Below are positions 7,125 to 15,305 of a stretch of DNA of 40,540 nucleotides, piece after piece; position 1 is the stretch's first letter, and each line of letters begins with the position of its first letter. The notes beneath the pieces were generated by a model. That model saw only the letters and a program-made list of their open reading frames with translations. It was not told the origin of the DNA and searched no databases. Made by a program: the position numbers and the translations under genes. This DNA comes from an uncultured Clostridia bacterium (GTDB taxonomy: Bacteria > Bacillota > Clostridia > Oscillospirales > Acutalibacteraceae). The stretch covers positions 1 through 40,540 of the forward strand of contig CALAQQ010000140.1 in assembly GCA_937888485.1 (NCBI GenBank). The letters are read 5' to 3'.

Positions 7125-8762
7125 ATGGCATGGTATGATGAGGCTATATTTTATCATATTTATCCTTTAGGTCTTACAGGAGCACCAAAACAGAATTCAT
7201 ACGGAGAGCCTGTGCACCGACTTAACAAATTACTCCCATGGATTCATCATATCAAGGAGATAGGATGCAATGCAATTTATATCGGACCTCTCTTTGAATC
7301 TGTTGGACATGGTTACGAAACAACAGATTACAAAAAATTAGATTGCAGACTCGGAACAAATGAAGATTTAAAAAAATTCGTAACAGAATGCCATAAACAG
7401 GGGATAAGAGTAATTTTTGACGGTGTGTTCAATCATACAGGACGCGACTTTTTTGCATTTCAGGACATAAAAAACAATCGTGAAAATTCAATGTATAAAG
7501 ACTGGTATTGTAATGTGAATTTCTACGGTAACAACTCCTTTAATGACGGTTTTTCTTATGAAAATTGGGGCGGTTATGATCTTCTCGCTAAATTAAACCA
7601 ACATAATCCTTCTGTAAGAGAGTATATCTGTGACGTTATCAGATTTTGGGTAAGTGAATTTGATGTTGACGGAATCCGACTTGACGCCGCTGATGTAATG
7701 GATTTTGAATATATGAAAGCACTTCGTCAAGTTGCAAATGATGTTAAATCCGATTTTTGGCTTATGGGAGAAGTTATTCACGGTGATTATTCTCGATGGA
7801 CAAACGAAGGTACACTCCATTCCGTAACAAACTATATGCTTCATAAAGCATTATATTCAGCCCATAATGATCATAATTATTTTGAAATCGCCCATACAAT
7901 TAAGTATGTCAGTGAAATGATTGGAACACGTTTGAAGCTTTATAGTTTTGTTGATAATCACGATGTAGAACGCATATATACAAAGCTGAAAAATAAAACT
8001 CATTTTTGGCCGGTACATGTAATGCTCTACACCTTACCGGGAGTTCCTTCAATATATTACGGTTCTGAATTTGGCATTGAAGGAAAAAAAGAGCGTTATT
8101 CAGATGATTCTTTGAGACCGGCATTAAATTACGAGGATTATAAAGATGAACTTAACAAAAACCCCTGCACGAAGCTAATTTCAGAACTTGGCAAGATTCG
8201 TCAGAACACACCTATTCTGTGTTACGGTGACTATCGTGAATTGGAGCTTCATAACACATATTTTGCTTATGCAAGAACAATTAACGATAAATCTGTTATT
8301 ATAACTGTTAACAATGGTGATAACACTGTTAATATGAATCTTTTATGTGGTAATTCAGATGAATATGTCGGTGCACTGACAGGAGAGCGTATCAGTGTTG
8401 ACGGAGGACGGATAAATATTCATTTATTACCAAACTCCGGAGAAATTTGGATTCCTGCAGAATTTTACAGTAACAGCTTTGAATATGTTAATAATATGCC
8501 TGCGTTTGAAAATTTAAATTTACCCAACGATGTTGAAAATAATAAAACAGAATTACAACAAAATTCAGAACCGGACAATAAATCAGTAAAAACTATAATT
8601 TATTCCAATAAAAAGTATGAAGATATGTCTGTTGAAGAACTTCAGGAAGCAATTCTTGAAAAAATGAGACAGAACGGTCCTGTAACCGATTATATGTTGG
8701 GTACTGTACGAGAAAATGTTTATCATGATTCTTTGATAAATTGGGTTAAAAGTTTTCATTAA
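7125..8762 (+). CDS. GH13 alpha-amylase-family glycosidase with a C-terminal helical extension
   Basis: A 545-residue cytoplasmic GH13 enzyme that hydrolyses alpha-glucans or maltodextrins with retention. All four family motifs are present: DGVFNH (99-104), GIRLDAAD with nucleophile Asp187, GEVIHG with acid Glu216, and FVDNHD with Asp280. The start AWYDEAIFYHIYPLG and the short B domain fit the neopullulanase/cyclomaltodextrinase-like bacterial group rather than secreted amylases; there is no signal peptide. After the usual beta domain (to about 450), a Glu/Asn-rich linker leads to an unusual last ~50 residues (MSVEELQEAILEKMRQNG, VTDYMLGTV) that are predicted helical and are not part of the catalytic fold. 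AAGGAGG precedes ATG 7125. The gene follows the TetR gene and ends at a strong terminator. The precise substrate cannot be read from sequence. Confidence 0.87.
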   Translation: MAWYDEAIFYHIYPLGLTGAPKQNSYGEPVHRLNKLLPWIHHIKEIGCNAIYIGPLFESVGHGYETTDYKKLDCRLGTNEDLKKFVTECHKQGIRVIFDGVFNHTGRDFFAFQDIKNNRENSMYKDWYCNVNFYGNNSFNDGFSYENWGGYDLLAKLNQHNPSVREYICDVIRFWVSEFDVDGIRLDAADVMDFEYMKALRQVANDVKSDFWLMGEVIHGDYSRWTNEGTLHSVTNYMLHKALYSAHNDHNYFEIAHTIKYVSEMIGTRLKLYSFVDNHDVERIYTKLKNKTHFWPVHVMLYTLPGVPSIYYGSEFGIEGKKERYSDDSLRPALNYEDYKDELNKNPCTKLISELGKIRQNTPILCYGDYRELELHNTYFAYARTINDKSVIITVNNGDNTVNMNLLCGNSDEYVGALTGERISVDGGRINIHLLPNSGEIWIPAEFYSNSFEYVNNMPAFENLNLPNDVENNKTELQQNSEPDNKSVKTIIYSNKKYEDMSVEELQEAILEKMRQNGPVTDYMLGTVRENVYHDSLINWVKSFH

Positions 8763-8774
8763 TCTATGTCTTTT

Positions 8775-8811
8775 AGAAAAAGCAACAGTAGTATAATCTG
8801 TTGCTTTTTCT
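8775..8811 (+). terminator. Terminator after the GH13 gene
   Basis: A perfect 14-bp stem (8775-8788 with 8798-8811) with a 9-nt loop; the descending arm contains a run of five T. Its core AGCAACAG/CTGTTGCT resembles the terminator at 1392-1428, which shares CAACAG/CTGTTG. Confidence 0.88.
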
Positions 8812-8826
8812 ATTTTAAATAAACTA

Positions 8827-8855
8827 TTGAAATTTATAAAATAAAGTGATATATT
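8827..8855 (+). promoter_or_regulatory. Sigma-A promoter for the InlB-mosaic/ceramidase pair
   Basis: TTGAAA (8827-8832), a 17-bp spacer and TATATT (8850-8855) with an extended TG one base upstream. A perfect palindrome AATGTTATAACATT (8865-8878) lies between this promoter and the ribosome site. Confidence 0.7.
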
Positions 8856-8891
8856 TAATAGTGGAATGTTATAACATTTGGAGGCATAGGT

Positions 8892-10490
8892 ATGAAGAAT
8901 GTTTTTAAAAAATTTATATCTGTTTTACTTGTTGCAATTATGATGATTACTCCTGTATTCCTTACAGGAATTATGGGGTTAGAAATGATGTCAATCGGTA
9001 ATATTGTCGGATTGAATGCAAGAGCAGAAGAATCGGACAACATGCTCACTTTTGATATTAAATTCTATACTTGCGATGAACTGGGTAATTGGAATGAAAC
9101 TACATTTGCTGAACCCGGTGAAACCGTAAAAGCAAGACTGTTTATTAACACAAACTATCCGACTGCGAGCGGACAATTATATTTACTTTATAGCACTGAC
9201 TTTTTTGAGCATAATTATTTGTATTCTGAGAGATACACACCCGTTTTCAACTCAAGTGCAACAAGCTCTTCGGCAATTAATATGGCTTCCGGAACAATGT
9301 CTTTACTTGATTCATCCAATATTCGTTATGAATCCATGATTTATGATGGATATATTCCTGAGGAATATGCCGGAAAATATCATATTTTTAATGTTATATT
9401 CAGGTTCGGTACATATCAATGTAATTATATCAGCGACGAAGAATGGTTTGTTGAATTTGAACTCAAAGTCAAGGATAATGTTACCGAAGATATGTGCGGT
9501 GAATTCTTTGTTGATCCTGCACTAATTTATACACCTGAACGAAGCGATATGTATTTTGGTATTGATATTCCGGTCGGTACACTTGGTTCAAGCGGACTTA
9601 GCGCTGTATCATTAAGTAATATTCAAGTTAATTCTGAGTGCAGATCATCTTTTATCAATCTGAAAAAAGATTCTTCCGATGAAAATCTGATATGGAATTT
9701 TGATGAAACAACAGGCACGCTCACCATCAACGGTACGAGAGATATGATTGATTGGTCTGATTTTTATTCTTCACCCTTGGCAGATATCAGAGACTTAATT
9801 GAGTTTATAATTTTTGAAGAAGACACAGCACCTGTCAAGGAAGGGCATACATTTATCGGATGGGCACCTTTGTTTCCCGAAACTGCACCCGATTCAGATA
9901 TAACACTTACCGAAGTATTCGAAGTTAATTCATATACGATAAAATGGATTGTTGACGAAAGCATAACAACCGAAACATATGAATACGGCAGCGAAATCAC
10001 CGTTCCCGCAGATCCTGAAAAGGATGATTATTTCTTTACAGGCTGGACTCCCGCAATTCCTTTGAAGATGCCTGCGAAAGATTTGACATTTACAGCGAAG
10101 TTTACAGACTATAATGCAAACAATATAAAAATTGAAATCATCAAACCGGAATCAAGGACAATTAATTACGGTGAATCAATTACCCTTTATATTAATTCAA
10201 ATAATTTACCTTCAGATGCAAAAATCAAATGGATAGTTGACGGAGAGGGAGTAACAATTGAACCATCAGTATCAGGTAAAATCTGCAAAGTTACTTCATC
10301 TTCAACAGGCAATGTCGTAATTAAAGCTTATGTTGTAGATTCGAACGGAAATATTATCAAAGATTCTAACGGTAAACAGATTTTTGATAGTGAATACTTC
10401 TATTCAGAAGCCAACCTTTGGTTGAGAATTGTTTATTTCTTCAGAAAACTTTTAGGTATCAGTTTAACAACCACTCAATTTATCGTTTAA
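8892..10490 (+). CDS. Secreted mosaic surface protein with InlB repeats and Ig-like domain
   Basis: A 532-residue exported protein with no recognisable catalytic site. A signal peptide occupies about 1-45 (LNARAEE at the likely cut). Residues about 52-230 form a cohesin-like beta domain (FAEPGETVKARLFINTNYP, LLYSTDFFEHN). LIWNFDETTGTLTINGTRDM at about 264-283 is the lead-in usually seen before BspA-type leucine-rich repeats, but no such repeats follow. Instead there are about two InlB-type repeats (GHTFIGWAP; YTIKWIVDE, DDYFFTGWTP, LTFTAKFTD), then an Ig-like domain (about 413-500; INYGESITLYINSNN). The C-terminus LWLRIVYFFRKLLG is aromatic and amphipathic. There is no LPXTG. GGAGG precedes the ATG. 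The ceramidase-like gene starts 16 bp downstream, so the two are cotranscribed and may act together at the cell surface. Confidence 0.7.
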   Translation: MKNVFKKFISVLLVAIMMITPVFLTGIMGLEMMSIGNIVGLNARAEESDNMLTFDIKFYTCDELGNWNETTFAEPGETVKARLFINTNYPTASGQLYLLYSTDFFEHNYLYSERYTPVFNSSATSSSAINMASGTMSLLDSSNIRYESMIYDGYIPEEYAGKYHIFNVIFRFGTYQCNYISDEEWFVEFELKVKDNVTEDMCGEFFVDPALIYTPERSDMYFGIDIPVGTLGSSGLSAVSLSNIQVNSECRSSFINLKKDSSDENLIWNFDETTGTLTINGTRDMIDWSDFYSSPLADIRDLIEFIIFEEDTAPVKEGHTFIGWAPLFPETAPDSDITLTEVFEVNSYTIKWIVDESITTETYEYGSEITVPADPEKDDYFFTGWTPAIPLKMPAKDLTFTAKFTDYNANNIKIEIIKPESRTINYGESITLYINSNNLPSDAKIKWIVDGEGVTIEPSVSGKICKVTSSSTGNVVIKAYVVDSNGNIIKDSNGKQIFDSEYFYSEANLWLRIVYFFRKLLGISLTTTQFIV

Positions 10491-10505
10491 TTTCGGAGGT
10501 AAAAA

Positions 10506-12173
10506 ATGAAGAAAAAGGTTTTAAGAATTATATCAGCTGTGCTTTGTATTGCACTTTTAGTTTCCGGAGTCTCAGTTGCCTCTTATGCTGTTCAGGAACA
10601 AAACATCACAGTTACACAAGATGAATCAGCCGGAAACAGCGTAATGAAAGGTCTTTATAACACGCTAAATGTTATTGTTGAAGGTCTTGTAAAGTCAATT
10701 TGCGCAATTTACGTAAATCCCAAAGACTGGAAAAGTTTAGATGAATACAATTCCGAGGAAATAGGTTTCATGCCCGGCAGAGATACATATCAGACATCTG
10801 CAGGCGAGAACAATGTATGGAAACTCGGATATTCAAAAAAGAGCATTGTACCCGATGATATTGACAGCGAAAAATATAATCTCGGCAGAGATTTACTCAA
10901 TAAATATGCACAGGGTGTTTATGATGACCAGTGTATCCGAGTTGCAGTAATTGACGATAACAGCGGTAAGGGTGCAGTTGTTCTTGGAGCAATCGATGCT
11001 CTTGGTGTTACATCAACAGATATTCGCACAATCCGTAAGTCTGTCCTTGAGTTCTGTGAAATACATAACATCAAGGTTGCGAGTATCAATATCAGTGCAA
11101 CTCATGCACACTCTGCACTCGACACTCAAGGAGTAAGCACTGAATTCTTTAAGAAGCTTTTCGGATCATTCTGGTTAAATTTACTTGGAATTGAAGGAAC
11201 ATTGGCAGGTCTTGAAACAGCAGAAATGTTCAAACAACACTTCATAAACGTATCTGTTGAAGCAATAAAAGAAGCTATCGGAAATATGGAAGAAGGCAAG
11301 CTTTACTTCTCCTCAATTGATATGAGCGATTATTTTAAGGATAAACGAGATCTTATCTCTAAGGAAGATCTTCCCGAGACAGCAAGCTTTAAATTTGTTC
11401 CCGATTCCGGAAATTCATCAACTTATATCAGTGATATAACCTGCCATGCCACATCCTTCAGTGCAAGCAACGGTCTTGTCGGTTCAGATTATATCTACTA
11501 TGCTGATGAATACATAAAAAACACTGATGGCGGTAATTTCATCATGATACCCGGTGCAGTCGGACAGGTTTCAAGAGACATAGAAGTTGATACAACAGGC
11601 ATGACTGAACATGAAGAAAAAGGCGCAAGTGCCAGAACTCTCGGAAAGCTTGTTGGAGAAAAAATCGTTGATGCTGACTACTCCACAGAGCTTACACCTG
11701 TTATAAATGTAAAACACAGAGAGCTTTTTATTGTACCCGAAAACAGCATTCTTACACTCGCATGCGAAATCGGACTTGTTAACAACAAGATTTTCTATGA
11801 CGGATTCATTGTTAAAGAATACTGCATGGCAACCGAAATGGGCTATCTTGAATTTGGCAACAGAATCGCACTTGCACTTTTCCCCGGTGAGCTTTATCCG
11901 GAGGTTTTCTGGGATGACGATATCACCGGCGGTGCAAACTGGGATGGTACAGAATGGCCTTATGATAACCTTTCCACAGCCGTTGAAGGCGTTACAACAT
12001 ACGCTGTAAGCCTTACAAACGATGCTATCGGTTATGTTCTTACAGATAATAATTTTGCATTTATGGGACATATCATCGGTGAAGGAATTGCTGACGAAAC
12101 ATTATCTGTCGGTAAGCACATCGGTTCATATCTTGTAACAGAATATTTGGCTCTTATTGACTCACTCAGATAA
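10506..12173 (+). CDS. Neutral/alkaline ceramidase-like secreted hydrolase
   Basis: This 555-residue protein has a signal peptide (MKKK, hydrophobic core, probable cut after SYA near residue 28). The catalytic part matches the neutral ceramidase N-terminal family, zinc amidases that split ceramide into sphingosine and fatty acid. It has WKLGYSKKSIVPDD near 105-118, ATHAHSALD with His200 and His202 (zinc ligand region), CHATS with His314, and PGAVGQVSRD with Ser356 in the GxVS context of the nucleophile Ser. Bacterial ceramidases usually have GDVSPN there, so the Asp and Pro-Asn are changed. A hydrophobic amphipathic segment (about 45-70) sits between signal and catalytic domain. GGAGGT precedes the ATG. 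It is the second gene of a pair with the InlB-mosaic protein. The true substrate might be another amide or lipid rather than ceramide. Confidence 0.68.
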   Translation: MKKKVLRIISAVLCIALLVSGVSVASYAVQEQNITVTQDESAGNSVMKGLYNTLNVIVEGLVKSICAIYVNPKDWKSLDEYNSEEIGFMPGRDTYQTSAGENNVWKLGYSKKSIVPDDIDSEKYNLGRDLLNKYAQGVYDDQCIRVAVIDDNSGKGAVVLGAIDALGVTSTDIRTIRKSVLEFCEIHNIKVASINISATHAHSALDTQGVSTEFFKKLFGSFWLNLLGIEGTLAGLETAEMFKQHFINVSVEAIKEAIGNMEEGKLYFSSIDMSDYFKDKRDLISKEDLPETASFKFVPDSGNSSTYISDITCHATSFSASNGLVGSDYIYYADEYIKNTDGGNFIMIPGAVGQVSRDIEVDTTGMTEHEEKGASARTLGKLVGEKIVDADYSTELTPVINVKHRELFIVPENSILTLACEIGLVNNKIFYDGFIVKEYCMATEMGYLEFGNRIALALFPGELYPEVFWDDDITGGANWDGTEWPYDNLSTAVEGVTTYAVSLTNDAIGYVLTDNNFAFMGHIIGEGIADETLSVGKHIGSYLVTEYLALIDSLR

Positions 12174-12211
12174 CAAATTTTTATTGTGCAATTTTTGAAT
12201 TAATGTATTTA

Positions 12212-12250
12212 ACTCCTCTTTGCAGTACAGCTGTAAAGAGGAGTGTTTAT
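12212..12250 (+). terminator. Terminator after the ceramidase-like gene
   Basis: A 14-bp stem (12212-12225 with 12231-12244, one G-U pair) with a 5-nt loop, followed by a T-rich stretch. Confidence 0.8.
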
Positions 12251-12303
12251 TTTGTAATCAAATATATTTTTTGTCGGAAATTGTAGAAATTCTTAATTAA
12301 ATA

Positions 12304-12312
12304 TGATATAAT
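12304..12312 (+). promoter_or_regulatory. Extended -10 promoter of the CHAP gene
   Basis: TGATATAAT (12304-12312) is an extended -10 element. No good -35 is seen at 17 bp; TTGTAG at 12281 would need a 20-bp spacer. It sits 28 bp upstream of the start codon. Confidence 0.5.
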
Positions 12313-12340
12313 CCTATAAAAATATCGTTAGGATGTTATT

Positions 12341-13117
12341 ATGAAAAGAAGTTTAATTATCAGAATATTGTCTGCAGTACTTGCTGTAACAATTTTTGCA
12401 GTCTTTCCCGTATCATCATATGCTACTGCAGGGAAGTATACCAAGGAAGCGACTGAAGAAACCAGAAAAACTGTTGCAGAAAATATAGTTGAAATTGCCA
12501 AAAACGAAATCGGTTTTTACGAAGGCGATATCAATAAGTTTACAACATGGTATTACGGACACGAAACGGAATCCTCATGGTGCTGTATTTTTGTTTCGTG
12601 GTGTGCCTCTCAGGCGGGTGTTATAGATTCAGCCATTCCTCAAAGATCATCATGCAATTCCATGAGAACATGGTTCAAGGTTCGAAATCAATATTATCCT
12701 TTTGAAAGCGGATATATACCCGTAAAAGGAGATATTGTATTCTACAACGTTGATGTAGACGGAACAGATAATGTCAATCATGTTGAAATTGTTACTGAAG
12801 ACGGATTTCAATTTGTCGGTGATGAAATGGGCGTTAAATCAATCGGCGGTAATACATCAAATCTGAAATATCAGGGTTGTCAATATGTAATGGAAAAATT
12901 TAGAGCTGTCGACAGTTCAAGAGCACAGATAGTTGGTTTTGCACACCCCTCATACCAAAAAGCTGACAGACTTATAGGAAAATTTTATTCTTTTTCCGAG
13001 GAAATCCGTAATGATGATATGAGACATATTCATTCCAGATACATATCAATGATTTATCATATTGAACAGTTCTGGTTTAACGTTTTTCATATGTTTGATA
13101 ATGTAAAAATTGCTTAA
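12341..13117 (+). CDS. Secreted CHAP-domain cell-wall hydrolase
   Basis: A 258-residue exported protein with a signal peptide (MKRS, hydrophobic core, cut probably near SSYA at 28). Residues about 46-165 form a CHAP domain, a cysteine amidase/peptidase that cleaves peptidoglycan stems: the catalytic Cys is 81 in SSWCCIFVSWCAS and the His is 147 in VNHVEIV. The preceding NEIGFYEGDINKFTTWYYG is the usual entry to this domain in clostridial wall hydrolases. After the domain there is a short tail ending in IEQFWFNVFHMFDN, an aromatic amphipathic segment like those on two other secreted proteins of this window. There is no SH3b or LysM binding domain. The gene stands alone between terminators. Its ribosome site is weak (AGGATG). 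Role inferred: wall remodelling or daughter-cell separation. Confidence 0.82.
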   Translation: MKRSLIIRILSAVLAVTIFAVFPVSSYATAGKYTKEATEETRKTVAENIVEIAKNEIGFYEGDINKFTTWYYGHETESSWCCIFVSWCASQAGVIDSAIPQRSSCNSMRTWFKVRNQYYPFESGYIPVKGDIVFYNVDVDGTDNVNHVEIVTEDGFQFVGDEMGVKSIGGNTSNLKYQGCQYVMEKFRAVDSSRAQIVGFAHPSYQKADRLIGKFYSFSEEIRNDDMRHIHSRYISMIYHIEQFWFNVFHMFDNVKIA

Positions 13118-13122
13118 CTTTT

Positions 13123-13153
13123 CTCCCGGATAATTATTCCGGGAGTCTTTTTA
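13123..13153 (+). terminator. Terminator after the CHAP gene
   Basis: CTCCCGGA (13123-13130) pairs with TCCGGGAG (13138-13145), followed by TCTTTTT. Confidence 0.85.
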
Positions 13154-13161
13154 ATTTATAC

Positions 13162-13190
13162 TTGAAATAAATATATTTTATTGTTATAAT
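13162..13190 (+). promoter_or_regulatory. Sigma-A promoter for the tmk-to-Sm-like transcription unit
   Basis: TTGAAA (13162-13167), a 17-bp spacer and TATAAT (13185-13190). No further terminator appears until 18849, so this promoter probably drives the seven following genes. Confidence 0.78.
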
Positions 13191-13221
13191 ATTAACAATT
13201 ATAGCTTATAATGGAGGCAGT

Positions 13222-13893
13222 ATGGCAGGAAAACTTATAGTTATTGAAGGTCTTGATGGCAGCGGTAAATCGACTCAGGAAGAATTACTCAAAAAGAAAC
13301 TTGCCGATATCGGACTTAAAATTAATTTTATCAAGCTTCCAAATTATGATGACCCAGCATGTGAACTTGTAAAAATGTATCTTGCAGGCAGATTCGGTAA
13401 AAAGCCCGGAGACGTCAATGCATATGCAGCTTCAGCTTTTTTCGCAGTTGACAGATATGTAAGCTATAATTGTTATTGGAAAGAAAAATATCTTAACGGC
13501 GAGATTTTTCTTGCAGACAGATACACAACATCAAACGCATATCATCAGCTTACAAAAACCGATAAAGCAGATTGGGATTCATATCTTAATTGGCTTGAAG
13601 ATTTTGAATATAACAAAATGGGGATTCCAAAACCCGATGCGGTTATTTATCTGGACATGCCTATTGAAGTTTCACAGAAACTTATGACAGGTAGATATAA
13701 AGGCGATGAATCAAAAAAAGATATTCATGAAAAAGATGTTGAATATCTGAATAATTGCAGAGAAGCAGCCGATTATGCCTGCCGTAAACTTGGTTGGTTG
13801 AGAATTGATTGCAGCAAAGACGGAGAACCGTTACCTATTGATTTTATCTCCGATGCTGTATTTAATGCTGTTTCAAAAGCAATCGGTATATAA
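13222..13893 (+). CDS. tmk: Thymidylate kinase-like protein
   Basis: A 223-residue P-loop kinase that fits dTMP kinase, which makes dTDP for DNA synthesis. The P-loop GLDGSGKST is at 10-18, the DRY motif (LADRYTTSNAYHQ) at 99-101 with the thymidine-site residues after it, and a LID-like stretch GRYKGDESKKDIHEKD near 167-182. It is slightly longer than the ~210-residue norm. Some clostridial genomes carry more than one dTMP-kinase-like gene, so this may be a paralogue rather than the only Tmk. The ribosome site GGAGG lies 8 bp upstream. The stop is followed after 2 nt by the next start codon, so translation of the GNAT gene is probably coupled. Confidence 0.85.
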   Translation: MAGKLIVIEGLDGSGKSTQEELLKKKLADIGLKINFIKLPNYDDPACELVKMYLAGRFGKKPGDVNAYAASAFFAVDRYVSYNCYWKEKYLNGEIFLADRYTTSNAYHQLTKTDKADWDSYLNWLEDFEYNKMGIPKPDAVIYLDMPIEVSQKLMTGRYKGDESKKDIHEKDVEYLNNCREAADYACRKLGWLRIDCSKDGEPLPIDFISDAVFNAVSKAIGI

Positions 13894-13895
13894 AT

Positions 13896-14747
13896 ATGGT
13901 CAGATTATCAACTCCGAATGATTTAAACGGTATTGTTTCGGTCTGGAAAGAAGCTTTTGGTGATTCCGAAAAAGATATACGATTCTTTTTGGATAATCAT
14001 TATAAAGCTGACAATGCTGTTGTATATGATTCTAACGGTGAAGTTGCTTCGGTTTTATTTCTTATTGATGGCTTTATGCATATCAAAGGAAAAGATTATC
14101 CGTCATATTATCTCTACGCTGCCTGTACGATGAAAAAATACAGAGGCAGGGGAATTATGTCAGAAATGCTTGAGTTCACTAAAAATGTTGCTTTTAATCG
14201 ACAAAAATTTTTTGTTGCACTCAAACCTGCTGAAGATTCCTTATACAATTATTATTCCAGATTCGGTTATCAACCTGTTTTTTCAAAGAAAAAAGCTGTC
14301 TTTGAGTTAACAGATATTACTGATAATACAAGTATTATTAACAATGAAACAGATATTGATTTTTCATTATTAAGGGATAATTCATTCAAAAGTTTCGACT
14401 ATTTCAAATGGGATAATAATGCTGTTGATTTTGCAATTAAACATCATAAATATTACGGCGGCAATATCGCTTTTAACTGTAACGGTTATTTACTTTACAG
14501 TATTTCTGATGATTTTTTGTATGTAAAGGAAACGACCTTACCAAGCTGTGATATTAAAAAAATGGCAAGTATAATCGCTTTAAAGCATGGTGTAAACAAG
14601 ATTTATTGTGAATTACCTTTCTATTACGGATTAATATGCGATAATATCAAAACAGTTAAATCCGGAATGCTTCTTCCTGTTTGTGAGGAAGCGAAAGATT
14701 TGATATTAATTATCGACAATGCTTATCTTTCATTAACACTCGATTAA
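13896..14747 (+). CDS. GNAT-family N-acetyltransferase
   Basis: A 283-residue protein with a GNAT fold in its first ~135 residues: an N-terminal strand and helix (VRLSTPNDLNGIVSVWKEAF), the acetyl-CoA loop around KKYRGRGIMSEML (motif A, R/Q-x-x-G-x-G/A type), and LYNYYSRFGYQPVF at the end (motif B). The C-terminal ~145 residues form a second domain without clear motifs, the layout of Eis-like or two-domain clostridial acetyltransferases. The substrate is unknown. The start is 2 nt after the tmk stop. It shares a transcript with nucleotide, folate and wall genes, which gives no specific clue. Confidence 0.8.
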   Translation: MVRLSTPNDLNGIVSVWKEAFGDSEKDIRFFLDNHYKADNAVVYDSNGEVASVLFLIDGFMHIKGKDYPSYYLYAACTMKKYRGRGIMSEMLEFTKNVAFNRQKFFVALKPAEDSLYNYYSRFGYQPVFSKKKAVFELTDITDNTSIINNETDIDFSLLRDNSFKSFDYFKWDNNAVDFAIKHHKYYGGNIAFNCNGYLLYSISDDFLYVKETTLPSCDIKKMASIIALKHGVNKIYCELPFYYGLICDNIKTVKSGMLLPVCEEAKDLILIIDNAYLSLTLD

Positions 14748-14762
14748 TCAGGAGGATACAAT

Positions 14763-15305
14763 ATGCTTTATATGTTCTTTGCTAACGGTTTTGAAGAAGT
14801 TGAAGCCATTGCAACGTTTGATGTTATCAGAAGAGCCGGAATAGATATTGTAAGCGTCGGTATTGATTCTGAAGTTATAACCGGTTCTCATAATATCACT
14901 GTTGTTTGTGATACAACAGCAGATAAAATTTCTTACAATGATAATGTTTCAGGTATAATTCTTCCCGGCGGTATGCCCGGTACAACAAATTTGATGGACT
15001 CCGAAACAGTAAATAATTTTATTGATTCATGCTATAATAACCAAAAATTAATTTGTGCAATCTGTGCTGCTCCGATGATTCTCGGAAGAAAAGGATTGCT
15101 TGAAGGTCGTGAAGCGATTTGCTTCCCCGGATTTGAAGATGAACTTAAAGGTGCAGTAATTTCGAATGATTACGTATGTAATTCAAAAGGAATTATTACG
15201 GCAAAAGGAATGGGCAGTGCAATTAATTTCGGACTTGAAATTGTTGCGGAATTGACTGACAGAGATACTTCCGATAAGCTCAGAGAAACTTTACAGTGTT
15301 CATGA
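14763..15305 (+). CDS. DJ-1/PfpI-family protein
   Basis: A 180-residue member of the DJ-1/ThiJ/PfpI superfamily (YajL-like size). The nucleophile Cys101 lies in the elbow AICAAPMILG, and an upstream acidic residue that usually sets its pKa is in NGFEEVEA (Glu11, Glu12 or Glu14). Family members act as glyoxalase/deglycase-like or redox-stress proteins; the exact activity here is not readable. AGGAGG precedes ATG 14763. Its stop codon overlaps the next gene by four bases (ATGA at 15302-15305), which suggests translational coupling. Confidence 0.87.
   Translation: MLYMFFANGFEEVEAIATFDVIRRAGIDIVSVGIDSEVITGSHNITVVCDTTADKISYNDNVSGIILPGGMPGTTNLMDSETVNNFIDSCYNNQKLICAICAAPMILGRKGLLEGREAICFPGFEDELKGAVISNDYVCNSKGIITAKGMGSAINFGLEIVAELTDRDTSDKLRETLQCS

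Noticed and set aside
1392..8811. Similar AGCAACAG/CTGTTGCT hairpins at 1392-1428 and 8775-8811 as a mobile repeat family
   Set aside because: Both sit immediately after stop codons with T tails and share only the short stem core, so they are ordinary terminators.
11571..12071. Long minus-strand open frame (166 codons) inside the ceramidase-like gene
   Set aside because: It is fully antisense to a well-supported gene, has no ribosome site and has a Cys/Phe/Ile-rich composition typical of reverse-frame shadows.
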